Source of the DNA: Holophagales bacterium
GTDB lineage: Bacteria > Acidobacteriota > Holophagae > Holophagales > Holophagaceae
Assembly (NCBI GenBank): GCA_031256155.1
Contig: JAIRRD010000001.1
Location: 1-6,814 of the forward strand
DNA: 6,814 bases
Direction: 5' to 3'
Both the position numbers and the translations under genes were made by a program. Below, one piece after another: positions 1-5,939 of this stretch. The notes beneath the pieces were generated by a model that was not told the origin of the DNA, did not search any database, and saw only the letters and a program-made list of their open reading frames with translations. Every line of letters begins with the position of its first letter. Position 1 is the stretch's first letter.

Positions 1-1
1 A

Positions 2-1000
2 CAGGACTTTTTGGATCCGGTTCACAGAATCCCTGTTTTTAGTCTTTACGGTCAGGTACGTAAGCCAACGGCTGGCATGATGGACGCTTTTGACATTATG
101 ATGGTGGACCTTCAGGACATTGGCTGCCGAATATACACTTTCATCACAACGCTACGGTACGTATTGGAGATGGCCGCGATACACAAAAAAGAAGTCTGGA
201 TACTAGACAGACCTAACCCCATCGGGCGGCAGTCAGAAGGATTTCTGCTTGAACCAGAATGGGAGTCTTTTGTTGGTTCTGGCAGGTTGCCAATGCGACA
301 CGGTCTGACCATCGGCGAACTAGCCCATTGGTTTGTCAAAACACTTGAGTTGGATATTAATTTTCGCGTAGTAGGTATGGAAGGATGGGAGCCGCACACT
401 GCGCCAGGTTTTGGCTGGCCCCTTATGGAACGCGCATGGATCAACCCAAGTCCCAATGCACCAAACCTGTGGATGGCCCGCGCATACCCCGGAACAGTAA
501 TGATTGAGGGTACTACGCTGAGCGAAGGCAGGGGCACCACCCGCCCATTGAAATTATTCGGCGCACCTGACATAAACGCCATTGAAATACTGAAATGTAT
601 GGAAAAAATGGCCCCATCCTGGATGAAAGGCTGCAAACTGCGGCCATGCTGGTTTGAACCGACATTTAACAAGCACATGGGCAAATTGTGCGAAGGCATC
701 CAAATACACACAGAAGTGCCGTACCATGACCCAGAAACCTTCAAACCCTGGCGTCTCCAGGCGCTTGTCTTCAAAGCGATACGCAGTTTACACCCAGATT
801 ATAACCTGTGGCGGGAATTCCCATATGAATACGAATACGACAGACTTGCCATAGATTTGATAAACGGTGGGCCGCGCCTCAGAACCTGGATAGACGACAT
901 AAACGCCAAGCCGGAAGATTTGGACACTTTGGCAGGCATTGACGAACGCGAATGGGAAGATGTGAGGAGTGAGGTTATCAGATATAGCGATTCCATGTAA
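2..1000 (+). CDS. namZ: NamZ/DUF1343 family exo-beta-N-acetylmuramidase, 5' end cut by window
   Basis: The reading frame is open to the left window edge (codons Q-D-F-L-D-P before the conserved domain). The TTG at position 11 is therefore not the true start. About 80-100 N-terminal residues, probably including a signal peptide, lie outside. Numbering from that TTG, family signatures appear in order: IPVFSLYG then RKPT (7-20), DLQDIGCRIYTF (33-44), LDRPNPIG (65-72), FVGSGRLPMRHGLTIGELA (87-105), EGTTLSEGRGTTRPLKLFGAP (166-186), and a C-terminal stretch with F-x-P-x-F-x-KH-x-G-x-x-C-x-G. These match the DUF1343 (GH171) family. Known members release N-acetylmuramic acid from the non-reducing end of peptidoglycan fragments during wall recycling. 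Export to the periplasm or surface is expected but not visible here. The gene converges on the TIGR02757 gene, and no other MurNAc-recycling gene is in view. The family call is strong; the exact substrate is inferred. Confidence 0.9.
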   Translation, partial: QDFLDPVHRIPVFSLYGQVRKPTAGMMDAFDIMMVDLQDIGCRIYTFITTLRYVLEMAAIHKKEVWILDRPNPIGRQSEGFLLEPEWESFVGSGRLPMRHGLTIGELAHWFVKTLELDINFRVVGMEGWEPHTAPGFGWPLMERAWINPSPNAPNLWMARAYPGTVMIEGTTLSEGRGTTRPLKLFGAPDINAIEILKCMEKMAPSWMKGCKLRPCWFEPTFNKHMGKLCEGIQIHTEVPYHDPETFKPWRLQALVFKAIRSLHPDYNLWREFPYEYEYDRLAIDLINGGPRLRTWIDDINAKPEDLDTLAGIDEREWEDVRSEVIRYSDSM

Positions 1001-1046
1001 AATGTGCCATTTTATAGCGGATGAACTTTCTAGCAATTTGCGCTTT

Positions 1047-1088
1047 CATAGTCCATTTACGGCGAGCCAAGCTCGCCTATGGACTATG
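1047..1088. repeat. Hairpin-forming inverted repeat inside the MITE
   Basis: The arms CATAGTCCAT (1047-1056) and ATGGACTATG (1079-1088) are perfect complements. A second pair, GGCGAGC (1061-1067) and GCTCGCC (1071-1077), stacks inside it around a CAA loop (1068-1070). A small asymmetric internal loop (four bases against one) separates the two stems. The total is 17 pairs. No T-run follows on either strand, so it is not a typical intrinsic terminator, although it could stabilise or end the namZ transcript. Confidence 0.75.
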
Positions 1089-1092
1089 AGCG

Positions 1093-1118
1093 GCCGTGAT
1101 TCGCCGGCGAATCCCGGC
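1093..1118. repeat. Perfect 16-bp palindrome with extended stem
   Basis: GATTCGCCGGCGAATC (1098-1113) is a perfect palindrome. After one mismatch (T1097/C1114) the stem is extended by GCCG (1093-1096) and CGGC (1115-1118). It lies inside the MITE-like element, immediately after the first hairpin. It could be a protein-binding site or simply part of the element's folded structure. Confidence 0.7.
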
Positions 1119-1178
1119 ATAGCAGTTTGACTACAATAAGTTAAACCGCTATACGGCGCAGTCTAGTACATCCGCGCA

Positions 1179-1216
1179 TTTTACTTGTGGAGCATTGTTA
1201 TGCTCCACAAGTAAAA
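1179..1216. terminator. Perfect 16-bp hairpin over the 3' end of the TIGR02757 gene
   Basis: The arms TTTTACTTGTGGAGCA (1179-1194) and TGCTCCACAAGTAAAA (1201-1216) are exact complements around a six-base loop (1195-1200). The TAA stop of the leftward gene (1200-1198) sits in the loop, and its last codons form one arm. The position between two convergent genes suggests a two-way transcript end or a barrier to 3' exonucleases. There is no U-tract after the stem in either direction, so calling it an intrinsic terminator is an inference; the hairpin itself is certain. Confidence 0.5.
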
Positions 1217-2091
1217 CGACTATAAAGTACATTTATATAGCATACTGAATCTAACGGACAACACTTACAATTTTGTTTTCGCTTTCCAGCGCAGTCACCA
1301 AGTATCCCCAGGTGGGCTATGGCAAAGTCATATTTCAGTGGATCTATGGGATCCAATGCACGGAGCGCTTCTGTTATTTCCCGCGCTGCCCTAGCATCCT
1401 GGGTACGTCTGCAGCACAAGCCAATCTGTCTTGAAATGCGGTGAACATGGGTATCAAGAGGAATGACAAGTTCGGACAATGGATATTTTTCCCAGATACC
1501 AAAGTCAGGCCAGTTTTTTCTGACCATCCACCGCAAAAACATCCTCCATCGCTTACATGCCGCCCCTTTTAACGGATCCGGCAGATTGAACCTGATACCA
1601 CTGGACTGCGGAAGGGTTTGACGCATATGGTTTATAAGAATAGACAGACGTTGATCTGCTTTGGAGCCGTCTTGAGGTAAAAGCAGAGACTCTATTCCTG
1701 AATAGTTGGTGGATTTGTCCATTCGTTTCCAGGCGAAAAGCCAGGACATCATGTCTTCCAGGTTGTGAAAACGCCAAACCCAACCTCGCAATATTGGTTC
1801 GAGTTCTTTTTTGATACGCATTTCAGAGCAATCACGCAGCCATTGAGCAGGCTGTGAACCCAAGGGGTTCAGTAGTCGGCGTATAGCGTTGAGCATTGGA
1901 CCCACTCGGCCATATGCCAAGTGAGCCGCTATCCAGGATGCCAATTCCCTGTCAATGGCGCTTGCGTAAGTCATTGGAATTGATATTGGATCAGCAGCAA
2001 GAGCTTTATCCGATTGGTATTGAACACATAATGCGTCCATAGCTTTCTTAAAGCTTGCATCCACAATATGCTGTGTGGGCGTTTTCATCAT
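1198..2091 (-). CDS. TIGR02757/DUF2400 family protein, HhH-GPD-like with C-terminal Fe-S cluster
   Basis: The 297-residue product carries the hallmark blocks of TIGR02757: a PDP-x4-ACKRWRMFLRWMVRK region (171-192), DFGIW (196-200), IPLDTHVHR (210-218), and DP-x-DP-x-KYDFAIAHLG (247-262). A C-x7-C-x2-C-x5-C cluster (C267, C275, C278, C284) follows, resembling the [4Fe-4S] loop of endonuclease III and MutY. The family is related to helix-hairpin-helix DNA glycosylases, but its substrate is not established, so only a DNA-repair-like role is inferred. Two adjacent ATG codons (2091 and 2088) are plausible starts. A TTG at 2106, directly after the upstream stop, would add five residues. None has a clear Shine-Dalgarno, and the tight spacing suggests translation coupled to the cytochrome gene upstream. 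The last codons lie in the 16-bp hairpin at 1179-1216. Confidence 0.88.
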   Translation of the reverse strand: MMKTPTQHIVDASFKKAMDALCVQYQSDKALAADPISIPMTYASAIDRELASWIAAHLAYGRVGPMLNAIRRLLNPLGSQPAQWLRDCSEMRIKKELEPILRGWVWRFHNLEDMMSWLFAWKRMDKSTNYSGIESLLLPQDGSKADQRLSILINHMRQTLPQSSGIRFNLPDPLKGAACKRWRMFLRWMVRKNWPDFGIWEKYPLSELVIPLDTHVHRISRQIGLCCRRTQDARAAREITEALRALDPIDPLKYDFAIAHLGILGDCAGKRKQNCKCCPLDSVCYINVLYSRFTCGA

Positions 2092-2106
2092 GGAAAGAAC
2101 AAGCAA

Positions 2107-3099
2107 TTATGTCTGCTGATCTTCGCCATCTGATTCAGTTTTGGGCTTTCTTTGAAGTGCTCGGCTTCTGCTTTTAAACGGCGCCATTCCATCAGCATGG
2201 CATTCCGCGCAGCCAGCCAGATTTGGGTTTGGTTCTACCCAGGAAACGCTCTTGGCACCATTGAATTCATTGCGCTTTGATTCAGGCACATAGGACCAAT
2301 ACATACCAATTCTTGATTTACCATTTGGTAGCACTTCCAGCGAATACAAAGGACCAATATCATAACTCGGAAGCCCCCAGCGGTCTTCAACGCTGTTCAT
2401 CACAACCAGCGTTCCATACGGAAGCGGATTGCCGCTGGTATAAGCTTCAGCGGCATTTGAACTAACCCATACCCTGATCCATCGGTTGTTATGGGCGGCG
2501 CTCCTAACTGGCGCCGAATGTATTGGCACGAGAGAAGCATAGTCCAAAATTCTGAAAATTCGAACATTGTTAGTGGGAACAGGTGAATCGTCTGTTGCTT
2601 GAATGGCGGATTGTTCGTTTTCAAGATTGGCCTGGGTTTTTGTTTGCCTTCCCGCATTATTTATTCGGGCCATTTTGAACCCATAGTGTCCGGCGGTCCC
2701 TGCGGACACTGCCCAAAACAGTCCCATAACGAGCGCGTACATCCCTAACCCCTGATGTTCTTTTCTGGGCTGGTAAGCAGCGCGAAGACAGAGGATTCCA
2801 AAAAAAACAGCGCCCCCGCCAAAATACTGATGTATTTTCAAATCAGACCAACTACCTCGAAGTACCCAATCGCTACCCAGCAGCCCCTGCTTTTTAGCAA
2901 GGAGTTCACCAGTAATTAATGCAAAAACAGCGCCCGAAATCCCCACCCAGGAAAGAAACCTTGACGTTGTCCACCATGGTTTTATACCTCTTCCCGGCCT
3001 CTGAGCCGCAATAAGTGCGTATGGAAGAATAAGACCGGTTGCGAGGGCGAAAACAACCACTTTTATATGCTGGCCAGCCATCCAATCAAGCAAGTGCAT
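2107..3099 (-). CDS. Membrane-anchored c-type cytochrome: DUF2231-like domain fused to P460-like domain
   Basis: The 330-residue protein has four hydrophobic segments at about 11-31, 47-67, 91-108 and 119-137. Histidines H11, H90 and H138 lie near their ends, and a GTAGHYGFKMAR motif closes the block, as in DUF2231 membrane proteins. A low-complexity polar linker (150-175) leads to a soluble domain with W-I-R-V-W-V-S-S-N-A-A-E-A-Y, then PLPYGTLVV, and a CAECH heme c site (C297, C300, H301). This order resembles cytochrome P460 and its relatives, which oxidise hydroxylamine or similar compounds. I could not identify the crosslinking lysine, so activity is unproven. The soluble part should face the periplasm. 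The ATG has GGAG seven bases upstream (3110-3107). It is the first gene of the leftward pair with the TIGR02757 gene. An alternative reading is a generic monoheme cytochrome with an unknown fold. Confidence 0.7.
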   Translation of the reverse strand: MHLLDWMAGQHIKVVVFALATGLILPYALIAAQRPGRGIKPWWTTSRFLSWVGISGAVFALITGELLAKKQGLLGSDWVLRGSWSDLKIHQYFGGGAVFFGILCLRAAYQPRKEHQGLGMYALVMGLFWAVSAGTAGHYGFKMARINNAGRQTKTQANLENEQSAIQATDDSPVPTNNVRIFRILDYASLVPIHSAPVRSAAHNNRWIRVWVSSNAAEAYTSGNPLPYGTLVVMNSVEDRWGLPSYDIGPLYSLEVLPNGKSRIGMYWSYVPESKRNEFNGAKSVSWVEPNPNLAGCAECHADGMAPFKSRSRALQRKPKTESDGEDQQT

Positions 3100-3106
3100 C
3101 TGATAT

Positions 3107-3150
3107 CTCCAGTATATTTTTCAATAGGCATCGAAACACTAGTGCATCAA
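3107..3150 (-). promoter_or_regulatory. Weak candidate promoter and ribosome binding site of the cytochrome gene
   Basis: On the minus strand TTGATG (3150-3145) and TATTGA (3126-3121) are separated by 18 bases and could be a sigma-70 type -35/-10 pair. GGAG at 3110-3107, seven bases before the ATG, is a good ribosome binding site. The implied leader would be only about 15 bases. The promoter is therefore uncertain, while the ribosome binding site is convincing. Confidence 0.3.
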
Positions 3151-3282
3151 AATTTTTGAAAAACCAGAAAACCCAGATGCGGATACGGTATCACAAACCC
3201 CGTTTGCATTGCCAGAGGCGCAACAAGCGTCCCGGGCTTTTTCAAAAACTTGCAGGCATCGGTTCTCGCTGCCTGATGCCAA

Positions 3283-3298
3283 GCGTTCATTTGAACGC
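3283..3298. promoter_or_regulatory. Palindrome next to the gmhA promoter, candidate operator
   Basis: GCGTTCA (3283-3289) and TGAACGC (3292-3298) are perfect inverted arms around TT. The site ends three bases before the proposed -35 box of gmhA, centred about 46 bases upstream of the expected transcription start. This is a usual place for a dimeric regulator. No regulator is encoded nearby, so the function is inferred. Confidence 0.4.
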
Positions 3299-3301
3299 AA
3301 A

Positions 3302-3330
3302 TTGGTATCAATTTTATTTTACCGTACAAT
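3302..3330 (+). promoter_or_regulatory. Sigma-70 type promoter for the gmhA-DUF4124-hemW set
   Basis: TTGGTA (3302-3307) and TACAAT (3325-3330) are 17 bases apart, matching the -35/-10 consensus at four and five of six positions. Transcription would begin near 3337. A strong ribosome binding site AGGAG (3356-3360) sits eight bases before the gmhA ATG. Confidence 0.55.
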
Positions 3331-3368
3331 ACTACTTAACGTGCATGTTTTAAAGAGGAGATGACTGC

Positions 3369-3935
3369 ATGCAAGAAACACTGCTTAAACATATTCAAGA
3401 GTCAGTCGAGTTATTACAGAATTTTTTCCACAAAGAAATGAGCCGTATTATTTCTCAGGGAAATTATATCGCCGAGTGTCTGGCAAGCGGGGCAAAGATC
3501 ATGGTTTGCGGCAACGGCGGCAGTGCCGCTGATGCTCAACATTTTGCCGCCGAGCTGTGCGGGCGCTATGTATGTGAGCGCCGCGCTTTGGCAGGCATCG
3601 CTCTGACTACCGACACATCCGCATTGACAGCGATTGGCAATGATTATGGCTTTGATAGGATTTTTTCGCGCCAAGTAGAGGCACTGGGACGTGCGGGAGA
3701 TATTCTTATTGGCATCAGTACCAGCGGCAACAGTGAAAACATTGTACAAGCCGTTAGAACCGCACAATCATCAGGGGTTCAGACACTAGGTCTATTAGGC
3801 AGAGACGGTGGACAACTTAAAAGCTTGATGGACGACTACCTGATTGTACCGAGCAATGTAACAGCAAGGATTCAGGAAATCCATATCATGATTATTCATT
3901 TCTGGTGTGAAATATTGGATGGGCGATTCAAATGA
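3369..3935 (+). CDS. gmhA: Phosphoheptose isomerase (sedoheptulose-7-phosphate isomerase), SIS domain
   Basis: The 188-residue protein is one SIS domain of normal GmhA length. It converts sedoheptulose 7-phosphate to D-glycero-D-manno-heptose 7-phosphate in the cytoplasm, the first step of ADP-heptose supply for the lipopolysaccharide core. Visible motifs are VCGNGGSAADAQHFAAEL (46-63), the phosphate-binding ISTSGNSENI (116-125) and RIQEIHIMIIH (167-177). Residues H58, E62, Q169 and H177 have the spacing of the metal-binding and catalytic set of characterised GmhA enzymes, which favours GmhA over the related non-enzymatic DiaA. The start is fixed by AGGAG eight bases upstream. The stop overlaps the next gene's start as ATGA. 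No other heptose gene is in view, so the pathway link rests on the residues. Confidence 0.87.
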   Translation: MQETLLKHIQESVELLQNFFHKEMSRIISQGNYIAECLASGAKIMVCGNGGSAADAQHFAAELCGRYVCERRALAGIALTTDTSALTAIGNDYGFDRIFSRQVEALGRAGDILIGISTSGNSENIVQAVRTAQSSGVQTLGLLGRDGGQLKSLMDDYLIVPSNVTARIQEIHIMIIHFWCEILDGRFK

Positions 3936-4687
3936 TAACTCTGGTATTAACTTTACTGCTACAAGCGCAAAGTCAAGAGTTGGTTGGACCTCCTCAACCA
4001 TCTGTGTATCGTTGGAAAGATAGCGCTGGAAAGTTGCGCGTTACTACAACTGCGCCGCCTGTGAATGCGACTGTAATTGAGGTCTTGACACATAATAGTA
4101 CCGTAGAAGCAATGGTGATTAAAGAAGAGGTTATCCCAGTGACTCTGGAAAAACTTCGTTCTCAAATGGAATCAACAATGGAGAAAGAGACCATTAACTA
4201 TTGGCACAGCATAGACAAATTATTTTATGCAGCCAAGCAGTCTGGAAACAACGCAGAATCCCTCAAAACGATTGATGCCATTCTAAAAAAGACTCTCTGG
4301 GGAGATGGTCTTTGGGCCATATCTTTGCTGCCACTAGTGATTATGGCAATTAGTCTGCTCATCGCCTGGTGGGTATGTACAGGCTTGCAAAAACCGGCTA
4401 AAACTTTAGTTTGGGCCGGTTTCGCTTTTGCGGGTTTGTTATTTTCGCATATTGCCATGAACAGTGCTATTTATCGCCCACAGGCCAAGAGATTGGATTT
4501 TATGTTGTCCATGGTACCTAACTATCTCGGGGGATATATTCAAGTAAAACCTGATAATCAACAGGCCATACGTAGCCATGTTGAAGCACTGCCAAAGACC
4601 ATCACTCCTTTATCTCCCGCATGGATTTTTCCAATGGAAATTTATCATATCCGTCAAACACTTCAGCGCGTGGTTTTAGATCCTTAA
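3932..4687 (+). CDS. Exported or membrane DUF4124-domain protein with two transmembrane helices
   Basis: The 251-residue product starts with a short hydrophobic signal-like segment (MITLVLTLLLQAQS) lacking the usual early basic residues. A DUF4124-type motif follows, SVYRWKDSAGKLRVTTTAPP (24-43). DUF4124 is a small N-terminal domain of periplasmic proteins whose function is unknown. A charged, probably helical stretch (70-120) leads to two clear membrane segments (about 127-150 and 157-177) and a C-terminal domain of about 70 residues that I do not recognise. Its ATG overlaps the gmhA stop by four bases, so translation is coupled. HemW follows after ten bases. The tight placement suggests co-expression, but no function can be assigned. 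Confidence 0.72.
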   Translation: MITLVLTLLLQAQSQELVGPPQPSVYRWKDSAGKLRVTTTAPPVNATVIEVLTHNSTVEAMVIKEEVIPVTLEKLRSQMESTMEKETINYWHSIDKLFYAAKQSGNNAESLKTIDAILKKTLWGDGLWAISLLPLVIMAISLLIAWWVCTGLQKPAKTLVWAGFAFAGLLFSHIAMNSAIYRPQAKRLDFMLSMVPNYLGGYIQVKPDNQQAIRSHVEALPKTITPLSPAWIFPMEIYHIRQTLQRVVLDP

Positions 4688-4697
4688 TTTTGGACCT

Positions 4698-5876
4698 TTG
4701 GTTTTGAATCTGCTGTTGAGTGAATCTCTGAAATCTATCAGCTTGGATCAATATCTGGGGCTGTACATACATGTGCCATTTTGCCGTGATAGATGTACAT
4801 ATTGTTCCTTCGCAAGCAGCATTGACCTTTCCTTAGAGCCTTCTTATATAAAGCGCGTTGTTCGGGATTTGAAGACCTGGGGCAATTTTTTTGGCAGACC
4901 AAGGCTTGATACCATTTACCTAGGCGGAGGTACACCTTCAGTGCTTTCGCTCCATTCGCTGCAACTAATCACTCAGGCAATTCATGATGAGTTTGATGCA
5001 ACTGACTTATCGGAGGCCACCCTGGAAGTCAATCCAGGCACCTTGTCTCCAGACTGGCTGAAAGTCTTAAGACGTACTGGGTGGGATCGTATAAGTCTTG
5101 GAATACAAACCCTGGACAACGCTTTACTCCAGCATCTGGGGCGTGTCCATAGCGCCGAACAAGCTATCACCGCTGTAAAAATGTGCGGTGATGCCGGTTA
5201 CAATCGCATTAGTGCCGATTTGTTGATAGGTGTTCCTGAACAGCACTTAGAAGATGTCATGCGTGATGCCGCTTGTCTCATTGAAGCCGGTGTTGAACAC
5301 CTGAGCATTTACCTGTTGGACCTTGATAAGCAATGCCGACTGAAATCCCAGATTGATAACGGCTTACTCGAATTGCCAACGGATGACCAAGTTGCCGAAA
5401 CTTATCAAGCTCTTCAAAAACAATTGCCGCACCTCGGCTTTATACCTTATGAAATTAGCAACTATTCCCGTCCGGGACACCACTCCGCACATAACATCCG
5501 CTACTGGCAACGTCGGCCTTATATCGGGATTGGCCCAAGTGCAGCTAGCAATATTGGTAATTTGAGATGGACAGAAAATGAAGACATCCCAAATTGGATC
5601 AACGGTTTTAACGAACCGGAAATACAACTGTTGAGTCCAGAAGAGTCTCTGGCTGAAATACCATTGCTGGCTCTGAGAATGCACAGTGGTATCAATTGGC
5701 GTATCTTACGCGAACTAGCGGAAGCCAAAGGCTTAGGCTGCTTAATACAAAATTGGGAAAATGAGCTTGCTCCTTTTATAAGACATGGCTTACTGCAGCA
5801 AGAGGGAGAAAACCTGTGCCTGACATCAGAGGGTATGTTAGTAAGCAATCAGATATTTCAGATATTTGTTTTTTAG
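4698..5876 (+). CDS. hemW: HemW-like radical SAM protein (heme chaperone, coproporphyrinogen oxidase-like)
   Basis: The protein of about 392 residues carries YIHVPFCRDRCTYCSF (23-38) with the C-x3-C-x2-C cluster (C29, C33, C36) that binds the radical SAM [4Fe-4S] centre. Downstream are YLGGGTPS (75-82), EVNPGT (111-116), RISLGIQTLD (near 132), DLLIGVPEQ (near 175), HLSIYLLDLD (near 202), and HNIRYW (near 266), all typical of HemW. Family members bind heme and help insert it into target proteins; older annotations call them oxygen-independent coproporphyrinogen oxidase-like. There is no ATG before the cluster. The frame opens after a stop at 4677-4679, and TTG at 4698 is the best start, though TTG 4704 or 4716 is possible. 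The Shine-Dalgarno is weak (GGA at 4692-4694), so translation may depend on the upstream gene ending at 4687. The C-terminus has a 9-base tandem repeat. Confidence 0.88.
   Translation: MVLNLLLSESLKSISLDQYLGLYIHVPFCRDRCTYCSFASSIDLSLEPSYIKRVVRDLKTWGNFFGRPRLDTIYLGGGTPSVLSLHSLQLITQAIHDEFDATDLSEATLEVNPGTLSPDWLKVLRRTGWDRISLGIQTLDNALLQHLGRVHSAEQAITAVKMCGDAGYNRISADLLIGVPEQHLEDVMRDAACLIEAGVEHLSIYLLDLDKQCRLKSQIDNGLLELPTDDQVAETYQALQKQLPHLGFIPYEISNYSRPGHHSAHNIRYWQRRPYIGIGPSAASNIGNLRWTENEDIPNWINGFNEPEIQLLSPEESLAEIPLLALRMHSGINWRILRELAEAKGLGCLIQNWENELAPFIRHGLLQQEGENLCLTSEGMLVSNQIFQIFVF
5850..5867 (+). repeat. Tandem 9-base duplication at the end of hemW
   Basis: CAGATATTT occurs twice in immediate succession (5850-5858 and 5859-5867), encoding Q-I-F twice just before the C-terminal V-F. 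It keeps the frame, so it only lengthens the tail by three residues. It is followed by a short T-run (GTTTTTT) before the stop. Confidence 0.7.
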
Positions 5877-5904
5877 AGCAGTTTACCTTCTAAAAGGGAA
5901 TTGC

Positions 5905-5932
5905 TATAACTACAATAAGTTAAACCACTATA
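5905..5932. mobile_element. Solo end of the Correia-like MITE family
   Basis: Positions 5909-5932 match 1130-1153, the right end of the 141-bp element, at 23 of 24 bases in the same orientation; the only change is G to A at 5927. Read from the other strand the end is TATAGTGGTTTAACTTA, which is even closer to the TATAGTGG terminus of Neisseria Correia elements. TATA at 5905-5908 borders the inner side, and TGCTATA (5902-5908) can pair with TATAGCA (5929-5935). This suggests an internally deleted remnant between two convergent genes. It may also serve as a weak hairpin after hemW. Confidence 0.6.
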
Positions 5933-5939
5933 GCATTGA

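Larger units (their letters stand above)
1013..1153. mobile_element. Correia-like MITE (miniature inverted-repeat element), 141 bp
   Basis: The ends form imperfect terminal inverted repeats. The left end, 1013-1028, reads TATAGCGGATGAACTT. The right end, 1138-1153, read on the other strand, is TATAGCGGTTTAACTT (14 of 16 identical). With small gaps the similarity extends inward to about 30 bases on each side (1013-1041 against 1122-1153). The outermost TA on each side could be a TA target duplication. Inside lie two further hairpins (1047-1088 and 1093-1118) and no coding frame. Size, TA-flanked ends and the TATAG(C/T)GG terminus resemble Neisseria Correia elements, which are known non-autonomous elements of about 100-160 bp. 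A second, shortened relative lies at 5905-5932. Mobility is inferred; no transposase is present in the window. Confidence 0.6.

Noticed and set aside
112..774. Long leftward open frame of 220 codons opposite namZ
   Set aside because: It lies fully antisense to strongly conserved NamZ motifs, has no recognisable domain and is a shadow of the real gene.
3153..3248. Inverted repeat TTTTTGAAAAA (3153-3163) and TTTTTCAAAAA (3238-3248)
   Set aside because: The arms are low-complexity A/T runs about 75 bases apart and are expected by chance in an AT-rich gap.
3147..3329. Leftward 60-codon open frame in the divergent gap, whose second half (KPGTLVAPLAMQTGFVIPYP) looks somewhat protein-like
   Set aside because: It has no clear ribosome binding site, crosses the proposed gmhA promoter and matches no family I know. 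It might be a decayed gene fragment, but that cannot be supported.
4698..5876. Classic oxygen-independent coproporphyrinogen oxidase HemN as the identity of this gene
   Set aside because: True HemN is longer (about 450 residues) and has a C-x3-C-x2-C-x-C site. Here the residue pair after the third cysteine is S-F, and the length and HNxRYW motif fit HemW.
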